64,000 nucleotides of DNA from Bacillus infantis NRRL B-14911 (GCF_000473245.1 NC_022524.1:4441501-4505500); one strand, 5' to 3'. Positions 26,606-41,226 are shown, numbered from the stretch's first letter. Program-made: numbers and translations. Notes: generated from the sequence alone by a model not told the origin.

Positions 26606-26756
26606 TAAAGCTTATGTATTATTTGGAAATATTAAGGCCCTTGTACATTTTACGCAGAATCGTTGGAGTTATGACCTAAGTTTTTGTGATATAAGGAACT
26701 GGGGGTTAGTAAGATAGCATATTCGGTTGAAGGATGGGGTTCTGATGATAATGGGG

Positions 26757-26890
26757 CTGTTGATTTCCGTTACAGGCACTTCGCTTTCCGCGGGGCGAAG
26801 TTGAGCCTCCTCGCGCTTGCGCGCTGCGGGGTCTCAACATTTTCGCTTCAATCCCGCAGGAGTCTGCGTGCCTTCCACTGCAATCAACAG
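26757..26890. repeat. CTGTTGATT/AATCAACAG hairpin element, copy 1
   Basis: 134 bp. The ends form an imperfect inverted repeat (CTGTTGATT..CCGTT..AGGCAC against GTGCCTTCCACTG..AATCAACAG). Inside is a second helix, GCGAA-TTGAG against CTCAA-TTCGC, capped by CGCGCTTGCGCG. Confidence 0.9.
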
Positions 26891-26897
26891 GTTTTTT

Positions 26898-27182
26898 AAA
26901 ATTTTGATGGATTTATGAAAAGATCACTGAGGAGCTAAAACTATTTACTTAAAAAACTCCGACAGTCACTTAAGATAAGGTATAAACAATTTATGTCCTT
27001 GGCTTTCTATTGGTATGGGGCTGCTGATCTCCGCTGCAATCAACAGGGTTTTTTAATTTTAATGGATTTATGAAAAGATCACTGAGGAGCTACAAACTAT
27101 TTACTTAAAAAACTCCGGCAGACACTTAAGATAGGGTATAAACAATTTATGTCCTTGGTTTTCTATTGGTATGGGGCTGCTG
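26898..27182. repeat. Direct duplication of about 130 bp
   Basis: The segment from GATGGATTTATGAAAAGATC to TATTGGTATGGGGCTGCTGA occurs at about 26904-27028 and again at about 27059-27182 with roughly ten differences. Each copy ends at the left end of a hairpin element, suggesting that unit plus element was duplicated together. Confidence 0.85.
27021..27046. repeat. CTGTTGATT hairpin element, internally deleted copy 2
   Basis: Only the two ends remain, joined as CTGCTGATCTCCGCTGCAATCAACAG. About 107 bp of interior present in copies 1 and 3 is missing. Confidence 0.85.
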
Positions 27183-27309
27183 ATTTCCGTTGCAGGCACT
27201 TCGCTTTCCGTGGGGCGGCGCTGAGCCTCCTCGCGCTTGCGCGTTGCGGGGTCTCAGTTCTGCCGCTATCTCCCACAGGAGTCTTCGTGCCTTCCACTGC
27301 AATCAACAG
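27177..27309. repeat. CTGTTGATT/AATCAACAG hairpin element, copy 3
   Basis: 133 bp, same architecture as copy 1. The inner helix here is GCGGC-CTGAG against CTCAG-GCCGC, i.e. changed on both strands relative to copy 1. Confidence 0.9.
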
Positions 27310-27703
27310 GGTTTTTTATGATTTTTATGGATTCTTGACGAAAAAATAAACGGAGAAAATCCCTCTATTTTAAATAATTCTCTAAAAATAGCTAAAATAA
27401 AGGGAGAAATTCCGGCTCTCGACTCAAAAAACAGGTTAATAGGCAACTTCAGTCTTCTTAACTGGAATTTCTCCGCTTATTTACACCCGACCGAGCCATG
27501 TTCAGCTGCATAACCGGAAAATCTCCGCTTATCATAAAGATTGCTGTCACTCACTCAAGTAAGGATACGACTTCCTTTTATTCAAAACCATTCTTTCACT
27601 ATCCTGCAGCGAAGAATAAGACTCTCTTCATCCAGTACCCAAAAATGAAATTTACTCCTTGTAATCATTAAAAGCAACATATTTACGAAAAGAGCAAAAG
27701 AAA

Positions 27704-27730
27704 AAACCCCCGGCATTTACCGGAGGTTTT
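27704..27730 (-). terminator. Terminator of the atp operon
   Basis: Minus strand: AAACCTCCGG pairs with CCGGGGGTTT (one mismatch), then a T run, directly after the atpC stop codon. Confidence 0.88.
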
Positions 27731-27733
27731 TAA

Positions 27734-28144
<411 letters not shown>

Positions 28145-28163
28145 TTACCCTCCTGGTCCGAAA

Positions 28164-29609
<1,446 letters not shown>

Positions 29610-29757
29610 TCAATAGAGGATTGCGCCTGGCATGATATCAGTCGGGCATCTCTATCTTGCTTGCCTGGCCTGTGCCGTAAGATGCAGATGCTATGGCGCC
29701 ATCAGCAGTGAAGGCACCTAAGCAGCAGCTTCTATAAGCGTCCAGGACTGGCATTTA

Positions 29758-30624
<867 letters not shown>

Positions 30625-30731
30625 TCACCACCCTTTTCAAAGAATGTCAGGCTGAGAGCCTGCCCGCATAGGAGCAGCCCCGGCAGCCCTTCTATTGTCA
30701 GACCTTTAACAGCGATATCCATCCTCAAGGG

Positions 30732-30756
30732 AAAAAGCCTGAATCAGGCTTTTTCT
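30732..30756 (-). terminator. Terminator-like hairpin between atpA and atpG
   Basis: Minus strand: AAAAAGCCTG pairs perfectly with CAGGCTTTTT around a 3-nt loop, ending in TTTTT, 20 bp past the atpA stop codon. It is inside an operon, so it probably works as a partial terminator or as an RNA-stability element, not as the operon end. Confidence 0.7.
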
Positions 30757-30775
30757 GCTTGGGGGACTTGCGCTA

Positions 30776-32299
<1,524 letters not shown>

Positions 32300-32308
32300 C
32301 TATAAATC

Positions 32309-33411
<1,103 letters not shown>

Positions 33412-33540
33412 CTATCAACAAGTTAACGAATTTCATCATATGAATTCGGTTCTTTCAGATTCAAAAAGCCAGTTTGCATCCGCCTGCACAGGCTAAGCGG
33501 ACCTCCAAGATTAAGGCGCATCCGCACCTGGGCATAAAGG

Positions 33541-33575
33541 AATGGCGAAGGGTCACATCCATGATCTTCGCCATT
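33541..33575 (-). other. Intercistronic hairpin between atpE and atpF
   Basis: AATGGCGAAG (33541-33550) and CTTCGCCATT (33566-33575) form a perfect 10-bp stem with a 15-nt loop, starting 18 bp after the atpE stop codon. There is no T run, so it is not a plain terminator. It could protect the 3' end of an atpE segment (see findings). Confidence 0.8.
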
Positions 33576-33592
33576 ATGTGTACTGCTTATAA

Positions 33593-33859
<267 letters not shown>

Positions 33860-33881
33860 TCATAGAATGAACAGGTATATA

Positions 33882-34613
<732 letters not shown>

Positions 34614-34988
34614 CTATTTACGTAAAACAAAAAGTTGAAGAAAATAATCTATCATAATGACAATATATGATGTCATTAATCCCAGAACTACGCTGATCAG
34701 GTGCACCTCATCCGGGTACTTCATGCTGATCATGACGGCAAGCACTGCCGTCGCCATCCTCGACAGCATCCCGAGAGACCGCATCCTTTGGCCATTCGCT
34801 GCCGCTTCCCCAAACTGGTCCGTCTTCCTTACCATCAGCCATAAATTGAACAGGCTCAGGCTTGTCCCCACTATCAGCCCCATAAAAATAGATTGATAAG
34901 AGGTGAACCCCCAGCCGAGAACATAGACTGACAGCAGTAGGAATATGTATTTGCGCTGCCGTATAAACATTGTTTTGAGGTCTGGCAT
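34614..34988 (-). CDS. atpI: ATP synthase accessory protein AtpI
   Basis: 124 residues with four hydrophobic helices (from MFIRQRKYIFLLLSVYVLGW to VISMKYPDEVHLISVVLGLMTSYIVIMIDYFLQ, given here by its ends). AtpI assists assembly of the c ring and has been proposed to act in magnesium supply. Sequence conservation is low, so placement as the gene before atpB is the main evidence. Confidence 0.9.
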   Translation of the reverse strand: MPDLKTMFIRQRKYIFLLLSVYVLGWGFTSYQSIFMGLIVGTSLSLFNLWLMVRKTDQFGEAAANGQRMRSLGMLSRMATAVLAVMISMKYPDEVHLISVVLGLMTSYIVIMIDYFLQLFVLRK

Positions 34989-34994
34989 AGGCTG

Positions 34995-35216
34995 TTAGTC
35001 TCCTGTAAAGAAACGTCTGACCAGGTGAAGCATGGCATAAGTCCCTGCGGCCAATCCTATAAGCAATCCGACTATCAGGAATAACGGCTCGGTTCCAATC
35101 ACATCATCAAGCCATCTTCCAAGGAAGATGCCGATCAGGACGGAGCCTACTAATTGGGAAAGGATGGCGGACATTAAAGCCATGGCTTGAAACGGGTGGC
35201 GGTCTTTTCGACGCAT
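34995..35216 (-). CDS. atpZ: AtpZ/AtpI family small membrane protein
   Basis: 73 residues with two helices (ALMSAILSQLVGSVLIGIFLG and LFLIVGLLIGLAAGTYAMLHLV) and the family motif GRWLDDVIGTEPLF between them. It is the AtpZ-like gene that starts the atp operon in many Bacillaceae, and AtpZ with AtpI has been reported to form a divalent-cation channel in an alkaliphile. It lies 6 bp before atpI. Confidence 0.88.
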   Translation of the reverse strand: MRRKDRHPFQAMALMSAILSQLVGSVLIGIFLGRWLDDVIGTEPLFLIVGLLIGLAAGTYAMLHLVRRFFTGD

Positions 35217-35543
35217 GATAACGCATCCTCCACACTGGAAATGTATTCCTTTGACGTATTTATGTCTTGAGAATGCAGGGTTTCCTGCTAGTGAAAAGAG
35301 AATGGTGTTTGAATTGAGGTAAGTGTTTTCATTGTTGATATCATGCAGATTGCGGTTATTTTCTTCCGCATGAAATCTGTGAAAACCCTATCATTTTATA
35401 CCCTTTGTAAGCATACAATAGGCATCTGTCAATGTCAATGCATTCGGAGTGAAAAAGTTCACAAACTCCAGTAACGGAAAAGTCTTTGTTCACACTATTT
35501 TCGAATTTTTTTTCGAATAATAACTTGCAATTGGAGCGAGGTA
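35217..35543. other. Interval between the protease gene and the atp operon
   Basis: It holds the atp promoter and its roughly 190-nt leader on one side and the protease terminator on the other. No gene or repeat is visible. Confidence 0.7.
35410..35438 (-). promoter_or_regulatory. Sigma-A promoter of the atp operon
   Basis: Minus strand: -35 TTGACA (35433-35438), 17-nt spacer, -10 TATGCT (35410-35415), about 195 bp before the first ATG. A second TTGACA starts 6 bp further on and would pair with TACAAA at the same spacing. The long leader has no recognised riboswitch. Confidence 0.75.
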
Positions 35544-35558
35544 TTATCTCGCTCCAAT
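35530..35558 (-). terminator. Hairpin at the end of the protease gene
   Basis: ATTGGAGCGAG pairs perfectly with CTCGCTCCAAT around a 7-nt loop and includes the stop-codon region. A T-rich tract follows about 20 nt later on the minus strand, so termination is likely but not textbook. Confidence 0.6.
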
Positions 35559-37784
35559 CGCACCCTCTTCCTCTTCTTTTCTTACCTCCAGATAGGCCTC
35601 AATCATATCCTGCCTGCCGGCTTTCCTTGCAAAGACCTGAGCAATGTAGACGCCGTCCGGAGGCAGATCATCGTTTGCTAATTCCTTGCGGATCTGGCCT
35701 TTGCCTGCTCCCCTCTTCCAGTCAAGGAACTGGACGAACCGGAGTGTATCAGGATCAAACAGCGCAATACCGAATTCTTCCGCTCCCCCGGGAAGGTAGA
35801 CTTCATAGCGATAGCTCCCTCCATTGTCTCCCCTGCCAAAATCGAACCCCATGACACGCGGGTAATCCGGCTCTTCGAGGACATACAAATACGGGATGCC
35901 GACTTTCCTGCCTCCAGCGTTCAGGACAAGCCGCCCATCATGAATTTTCTGTTTGAATTCTTCCGGGTCTATTCTCATCTTGATAGCGACCTTCTTTTTC
36001 CCGCCGGGTTCAAGGCGAAAGGCGAGCGGCATCTCCCATTCAATCCCGCTTATGTTAGCAGGTACAGTGAATGAATACGATTCTGTTCGGCTGCCTGTAT
36101 TTTTAACAGTCAGATACCGGACATGCTCATTCTCACGCCCGGCTATCTTGAACTTGCCAAACTGAAGTGAAGCAGGCGTCACTAAGGCAGGAGCCTTCAC
36201 CGCGTCTTCGACCTGGATTCGGCCTGCCCCCTGTTCATAAGTCCTGTACAGCATGCCTTCTTCATTATAAAGAGGCAGAGCCGTATTCATGAGCGAGGCT
36301 TTGATTTCTTCCGGACTCCAATCAGGATGGGCCTGTTTAATCAGCGCACATGCACCTGCAACATGGGGGGAAGCCATACTTGTTCCCTGCAATGGCAAAT
36401 ACCCCCCGGGAACCGTACTGCTGATAGCCACACCCGGGGCAAGTACATCCGGCTTGATTTCCCAAGTATCGGTCACAGGTCCGCGTGAGCTGAAATCGGC
36501 AAGAATATCCTTTTCTTCTATTATATATGTCCGGGCCAGCACCGTTTCTTCCTGCAGGCGCTTCTTCAGCTGGTCCCCATCCTGCTTAGAGAGCGACACA
36601 ACCGGAAGGCCGGCATCCTCCTCAAGATTGCCTGCAAAGCTTCCGTCTGTATTATTGTAGATAATGACTGCGATCGCGCCTGCCTGCCTTGCATTTTTGG
36701 CTTTTTGTGAAAAAGTAAGGCCACCCCTCTGAATGAGGGCAATCTTCCCTTTTATCCTCTTAAGCTCTTCAGGATTTCCAAGCCCGCCTAACGCCAGCTC
36801 ATAGGAGCGGTCTAAATTCCAGAGAGAAGAGCCTTGAAGGGGATTCAGTTTTACTTTCTTTCCGCTGCCGAAATCAAGATAGGGAATCTGGAGCATTGGC
36901 GTAGAGGCGCCGACGGATATCGCTTTAGAGGCAGTACCCGGCGAGCCGACTGTCCAGGTATTCGGTCCTGAGTTTCCAGACGAAGTGACAGCGGTAATGC
37001 CCTTATCGACTGCCTTATTCAAGGCCAGGCTAATGGGCAGGTCCGGGCCATTGACACTGTTGCCGAGCGATAGATTCAGGATGTCGACTTTATCCTTTAT
37101 GGCCTGTTCAATGGCTGCAATCACCTGCTCTGTTGTACCCGCACCGCCTGGACCGAGCGCACGGTAGGCAATAATCTTTGCATCTGGCGCCACTCCCCTC
37201 ATTTTGCCATTGGCTGCAATCACTCCTGCTACATGGGTACCGTGAAAAGTATCCTCTCCTGCCGTCCTCACCGTTTCCATCGGATCATCATCCTGGTCCA
37301 CCAGGTCACGCCCTCCGGCGTAATTCCTCCGCAGGTCCGGATGATTATAATCAATTCCCGTATCAATCACACCGATTGTAACACCCTTCCCCGACAGCCG
37401 CTCCCCCTTTTCATCAAACAGCCCCCTGACTGTATGACTCCCAATCAGGCTGATGCCATCCTCACTTTCTGCCTGATAAGAGACCGCCTGGGATATGGTT
37501 TGGACTTCCTCTTCTTTGGCAAGCCGGTCCAGCGATTTGACCGGACCCTTTACTGAAAAACCGTTCAATGCCTCCTGGAAACTTTGCCTAAGAATTAAAT
37601 CCGGGTACTGCCGGAGAAGGATATTCCGATCCTGTTCGGTTTGCCCTTCTTTCATCAGGACAATTGCCACACGCTCTGCATCCTCCGGTTCAGCCGGAAG
37701 CGGAGGGATTTGTAATGTCCTTGCATTCACATGAGGACTGAGCATAAGCGCAAACAGACTGATGATGAGGAAGATTTTTTTCAT
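35544..37784 (-). CDS. Secreted subtilisin-like serine protease with PA domain (Vpr-like)
   Basis: 746 residues. A signal peptide (1-21, ending VNA-RT) and an I9-type propeptide (about 35-105) come first. The peptidase S8 domain has the triad Asp141 (GVIDTGIDYNHPDL), His184 (FHGTHVAGVIAA) and Ser469 (QGTSMASPHVAG), with Asn271 as oxyanion residue. A PA domain is inserted at about 325-420, and a Fn3-like C-terminal part follows. This is the layout of B. subtilis Vpr, which is slightly longer (about 806 aa). It should be a secreted broad-specificity protease. It stands alone between the atp operon and the NERD gene. The start ATG has GGAGG upstream. Confidence 0.92.
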   Translation of the reverse strand: MKKIFLIISLFALMLSPHVNARTLQIPPLPAEPEDAERVAIVLMKEGQTEQDRNILLRQYPDLILRQSFQEALNGFSVKGPVKSLDRLAKEEEVQTISQAVSYQAESEDGISLIGSHTVRGLFDEKGERLSGKGVTIGVIDTGIDYNHPDLRRNYAGGRDLVDQDDDPMETVRTAGEDTFHGTHVAGVIAANGKMRGVAPDAKIIAYRALGPGGAGTTEQVIAAIEQAIKDKVDILNLSLGNSVNGPDLPISLALNKAVDKGITAVTSSGNSGPNTWTVGSPGTASKAISVGASTPMLQIPYLDFGSGKKVKLNPLQGSSLWNLDRSYELALGGLGNPEELKRIKGKIALIQRGGLTFSQKAKNARQAGAIAVIIYNNTDGSFAGNLEEDAGLPVVSLSKQDGDQLKKRLQEETVLARTYIIEEKDILADFSSRGPVTDTWEIKPDVLAPGVAISSTVPGGYLPLQGTSMASPHVAGACALIKQAHPDWSPEEIKASLMNTALPLYNEEGMLYRTYEQGAGRIQVEDAVKAPALVTPASLQFGKFKIAGRENEHVRYLTVKNTGSRTESYSFTVPANISGIEWEMPLAFRLEPGGKKKVAIKMRIDPEEFKQKIHDGRLVLNAGGRKVGIPYLYVLEEPDYPRVMGFDFGRGDNGGSYRYEVYLPGGAEEFGIALFDPDTLRFVQFLDWKRGAGKGQIRKELANDDLPPDGVYIAQVFARKAGRQDMIEAYLEVRKEEEEGAIGAR

Positions 37785-37838
37785 GGGAGGCTCCTTTCGG
37801 CATTTTTCCTTATGGTTTGTCTTGAAGGGCGGGAGTAT

Positions 37839-38885
37839 TCAGGAGGTTTTCGAGGTCCTCCCAGTTTTCTTCCGAGGGGGAATGGTATAGGCGGTTTTTG
37901 GTGGTGCCGGAGGATTGGAGGTTGAGTGAAGACAGAAATTTATAAATATTCTTTTTGGAATCGTATATAGGAAATTCCTGCATTGCTGGCTGGTAATGGA
38001 GTTTTCCAGCAATAGAAAATAGTCGAGAATAGCGCGGATGTGGGCATTTTTCGACTCGCCGGAGCACGCTTGGCAAATCCATCCGCCATACATTCGGGAC
38101 ATTGAATACTGCTCGCACCCAGGACATTGGATTCCGCGGATGATTTCTTCAGGCGAAATTTTATATGATTCCAGGATAGATGTAAAAAGTGGATCGTGGT
38201 TTTTCAGCAGTAATCTTTTCACTTTGTTCAGCTCTTTGCTGCTAAGAATTAGTGAAGGAGAGGAAAGTTCTAGTTTTTCCAGCTTGCCAGGCAGCTGTTC
38301 TGCATGGATCAAGGTTTTGTAAATGTGTTCATTACCTGGGTTGGTTTTGATGATCGTGGAATTGGAACTGATGATGACCAGCAGCTCGATCGGCAGTTCT
38401 GGAAGTTTCATCTTCTCCATCCAACCTTGCAGCTGAACTTTATGCCGCTGGACTTGAAGCAGTGGATTGGAAAACCCGTCCTCCCCTTTGCTGGACTGTC
38501 TGATTACTTGCTGGGAGTGCTTTTCAAAAAATAGCGTGCCGGAAATGTTCTTGATTTCAGCTGCTGTGATAAATGAGGGAGCAAGTATGAGGGTATCTAT
38601 CTGGAAAGGATGCTGATGCACTAAACGGAGGCCATGAAATATGAGATATTCATCCGGCAGGAAGGAGAGGTGGTAGTCTACATTCTTTTCTCCGCGGTAA
38701 CCGGCGCGGCGCTTGATGAGGTCCTGTTCAATCAGGGGGATTTTCGGATGATTGGGCGGCAATCTTCTCAACAATGCCTCAAGCTGCCTGATTTTTAAAG
38801 GAACGACTCTTTTTTTGGCAATCATATGGGCATTCACCTCTTGGGATCGTATAGTTTTGAGAATGTATTCGTGTTTCTGAGGCAT
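37839..38885 (-). CDS. NERD-domain protein with zinc ribbon, probably frameshifted near its 3' end
   Basis: 348 residues as read. The NERD (nuclease-related) domain lies at about 60-165, with Asp97 and the E110-x-K112 pair of a PD-(D/E)xK fold. A zinc ribbon has C254, C257, C271 and C274. The start MPQKHEYILK has GGAGGAGG 5 nt upstream. Function is unknown. NERD proteins are thought to act on nucleic acids. The last 32 residues after RNFLY look unlike protein. A different frame downstream continues naturally with YDSKKNIYKFLSSLNLQSSG and ends at 37810, so a 2-bp slip in TATATA is likely (see findings). Confidence 0.82.
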   Translation of the reverse strand: MPQKHEYILKTIRSQEVNAHMIAKKRVVPLKIRQLEALLRRLPPNHPKIPLIEQDLIKRRAGYRGEKNVDYHLSFLPDEYLIFHGLRLVHQHPFQIDTLILAPSFITAAEIKNISGTLFFEKHSQQVIRQSSKGEDGFSNPLLQVQRHKVQLQGWMEKMKLPELPIELLVIISSNSTIIKTNPGNEHIYKTLIHAEQLPGKLEKLELSSPSLILSSKELNKVKRLLLKNHDPLFTSILESYKISPEEIIRGIQCPGCEQYSMSRMYGGWICQACSGESKNAHIRAILDYFLLLENSITSQQCRNFLYTIPKRIFINFCLHSTSNPPAPPKTAYTIPPRKKTGRTSKTS

Positions 38886-39404
38886 AAATCCTCCTCCAGG
38901 TGGTAAAATCTTCTCTGAATCTCCGAACACCATTAATGATTATTCCCATTTTTTAAGTGATTCGCCCTACTATTCCATTTATTCGCCCCAGATCTGCGGT
39001 GATTCCACCCACTTTCCGGTTTAATATTTCCATCTTGCATTTATCGCCAAAAACCATATGCCATTTTAAGTGAATCGCCCTACTTTCTTATTTATTCGCC
39101 CCAGATTTGCGGTGATTCCACCTACTTTCCGGTTTAATTTTTCCATCTTACATTTATCGCCAAAAACCACATGCCATTTTAAGTGATTCGCCCTACTTTC
39201 TTATTTATTCGCCCCAGATTTGCGGTGATTCCACCCACTTTCGGGTTAATTTTTCCACCTTACATTTATCGCCAAAAACCACATGCCATTTTAAGTGATT
39301 CGCCCTACTTTCTTATTTATTCGCCCCAGATCTGCGGTGATTCCACCCACTTTCCGGTTTAATTTTTCCGCATTACATTTACCGCTAACAAAACAACTAA
39401 AAAA
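38886..39404. other. Gene-free interval with four 112-bp repeats
   Basis: About 520 bp between the NERD gene and the epimerase gene, taken up almost wholly by the tandem repeat listed next and the epimerase terminator. Confidence 0.8.
38954..39385. repeat. Four tandem copies of a 112-114-bp unit made of 21-bp words
   Basis: AAGTGATTCGCCCTAC (one copy AAGTGAATCG) begins near 38955, 39068, 39181 and 39293. Each unit splits into five 21-bp words that share a GATTCGCC / TATTCGCC / GATTCCACC / TTATCGCC core at the same place, plus a short GCCATTTT joint. The last unit is truncated. No protein is recognisable in any frame. Confidence 0.92.
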
Positions 39405-39429
39405 ACCAGCCGCATTTCCGCGGCCGGTC
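39400..39429 (-). terminator. Terminator of the epimerase gene
   Basis: Minus strand: ACCGGCCGC pairs with GCGGCTGGT (one G-U) around a 6-nt loop, then seven T residues. Confidence 0.85.
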
Positions 39430-39432
39430 CCA

Positions 39433-40590
39433 TTAATTCGGATTATAATCTTCCGGTCTTTCTTCTGTCTGTTTGAAATAGTAACGGATGGCTTCTCCGA
39501 TCCGGGCAGAGGCGTTTCCGTCTCCGTACGGGTTGGTGGCTTTGGCCATTTTTTCGTAGGCTGCCCGGTTTGTGAGAAGTTCTGTTGCCATTTCATAGAT
39601 CGGCTGTTCTTCAACACCGGCAAGCTTGAGAGTGCCGGCATCAATTCCTTCAGGCCTTTCTGTTGTATCACGCAGGACAAGCACAGGAACGCCGAGTGAC
39701 GGAGCTTCTTCCTGTACTCCGCCTGAATCGGTAAGGATCAGCTCTGCCCTGGAGGCGAAGTTATGGAAGTCAATAACATCCAGCGGCTCGATCAAGTGAA
39801 TGCGCGGGTCATTTCCAAGGATTTCGTCCGCCACTTCCCTTACAGCCGGGTTCAAGTGGACAGGATATACCACTTGAATATCCTGCTGCTCTTCCACGAT
39901 CCGCTTGATTGCCTTGAACATATTCCTCATCGGCTGACCAAGGTTTTCACGGCGGTGGGCCGTCAGGAGGACAAGTCTGTCATGGCCAAGCTTTTCAAGC
40001 ACTTCATGCGAGTAGGCATCCTTGACGGTCGTTTTCAGTGCATCGATGGCTGTGTTGCCTGTCACAAAGATGCTTTCATTTTTCTTGTTTTCCCGGAGAA
40101 GGTTTTCTGCAGACATGGCTGTAGGCGAGAAGTGGATATCCGCCATGACGCCTGTCAGCTGGCGGTTCATTTCTTCCGGGAACGGAGAGTACTTATTCCA
40201 TGTACGCAGACCTGCTTCCACGTGGCCAACCGTGATCTGGTTGTAGAAAGCAGCAAGGCTTGCGATGAAAGTCGTCGTTGTATCACCGTGGACAAGGACG
40301 ATATCAGGCTTCGCTTCCTTCATGACCTTATCAAGGCCTTCAAGCCCTCTGGTCGTTACATCGACCAGCGTCTGGCGGTCTTTCATGATATTCAGGTCAT
40401 AATCAGGCGTGATGCTGAAGATACCCAGCACCTGGTCAAGCATTTGGCGGTGCTGCGCCGTAACCGTAACGATCGATTCAAAGTGTTCCGGGTGCTTCTG
40501 AAGTTCAAGGACGAGCGGAGCCATCTTGATGGCTTCCGGCCTTGTCCCGAAAATAGTCATGACTTTAATAGGACGATTCATGTAAGACAC
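39433..40590 (-). CDS. mnaA: UDP-N-acetylglucosamine 2-epimerase (non-hydrolysing)
   Basis: 385 residues, GT-B fold. It interconverts UDP-GlcNAc and UDP-ManNAc, which feeds teichoic-acid linkage units and other wall polymers. Seen are TIFGTRPEAIKMAPLVLEL at the start, VHGDTTTTF and GHVEAGLRTW in the N-terminal half, and LTDSGGVQEEAPSLGVPVL and RDTTERPEG in the C-terminal half, which hold the UDP and active-site residues. It follows upp by 6 bp, so the two are cotranscribed. Confidence 0.95.
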   Translation of the reverse strand: MSYMNRPIKVMTIFGTRPEAIKMAPLVLELQKHPEHFESIVTVTAQHRQMLDQVLGIFSITPDYDLNIMKDRQTLVDVTTRGLEGLDKVMKEAKPDIVLVHGDTTTTFIASLAAFYNQITVGHVEAGLRTWNKYSPFPEEMNRQLTGVMADIHFSPTAMSAENLLRENKKNESIFVTGNTAIDALKTTVKDAYSHEVLEKLGHDRLVLLTAHRRENLGQPMRNMFKAIKRIVEEQQDIQVVYPVHLNPAVREVADEILGNDPRIHLIEPLDVIDFHNFASRAELILTDSGGVQEEAPSLGVPVLVLRDTTERPEGIDAGTLKLAGVEEQPIYEMATELLTNRAAYEKMAKATNPYGDGNASARIGEAIRYYFKQTEERPEDYNPN

Positions 40591-40596
40591 CTCTTC

Positions 40597-41226
40597 TTAT
40601 TTAGTTCCAAACAAACGGTCGCCAGCGTCGCCAAGGCCTGGTACAACATAGCCTTTTTCGTTCAGCTTTTCGTCAAGTGCAGCAATGTAGATGTCTACGT
40701 CTGGATGTGCTTCTTTCACTGCTTCCACACCTTCAGGGGCAGCAACCAGGCACATGAATTTAATGTTTTTTGCGCCGCGTTTTTTCAGGGAATGCATCGC
40801 TTCAATGGCAGATCCGCCTGTCGCAAGCATTGGATCGACTACGATGAAGTCCCTTTCCTCTACATCGCTTGGCAGCTTGGCATAGTATTCAACCGGCTGA
40901 AGTGTTTCCGGATCGCGGTAAAGGCCGATATGCCCTACCTTGGCAGCAGGGATCAGCTTTAAGATGCCGTCCACCATGCCGATTCCCGCACGCAGGATTG
41001 GCACGATTCCAAGCTTTTTGCCGGAAAGGACATTTGATTTTGTTACGCTGACAGGAGTTTCAATTTCTATTTCTTCCAAAGGCATGTCGCGTGTGATTTC
41101 AAAGGCCATAAGTGTTGCGACCTCATCAACCAGTTCGCGGAACTCTTTCGTGCCAGTGTTTTTTTCTCTGATGTATGTAAGCTTGTGCTGAATGAGCGGG
41201 TGATCAAAGACGTATACTTTTGCCAT
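40597..41226 (-). CDS. upp: Uracil phosphoribosyltransferase
   Basis: 209 residues. It converts uracil and PRPP to UMP in pyrimidine salvage. The PRPP loop is [15 protein letters not shown] (about 128-142), and the C-terminal uracil-site region is [17 protein letters not shown]. The length is exactly that of the B. subtilis enzyme. AGGAGAG lies before the ATG. It sits between glyA and the epimerase gene, upstream of atp as in B. subtilis. Confidence 0.97.
   Translation of the reverse strand: MAKVYVFDHPLIQHKLTYIREKNTGTKEFRELVDEVATLMAFEITRDMPLEEIEIETPVSVTKSNVLSGKKLGIVPILRAGIGMVDGILKLIPAAKVGHIGLYRDPETLQPVEYYAKLPSDVEERDFIVVDPMLATGGSAIEAMHSLKKRGAKNIKFMCLVAAPEGVEAVKEAHPDVDIYIAALDEKLNEKGYVVPGLGDAGDRLFGTK

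Larger units (their letters stand above)
26606..27702. other. Gene-free interval nuoA-atpC filled with repeats
   Basis: About 1.1 kb with no credible gene. It carries two full CTGTTGATT...AATCAACAG hairpin elements and one internally deleted copy, a roughly 130-bp direct duplication between them, and four words of the type AAATAAGCGGAGAAATTCC (two in each orientation, 27342-27533). The stretch 27540-27700 is AT-rich with nothing recognisable. Confidence 0.75.

Noticed and set aside
26757-27309. Insertion sequence
   Set aside because: The elements are under 200 bp, have no transposase frame, and no target-site duplication could be recognised. They are listed as hairpin repeats instead.
39763-40962. 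399-codon open frame on the plus strand
   Set aside because: It runs antisense across both the epimerase gene and upp, with no ribosome-binding site and no recognisable motif.
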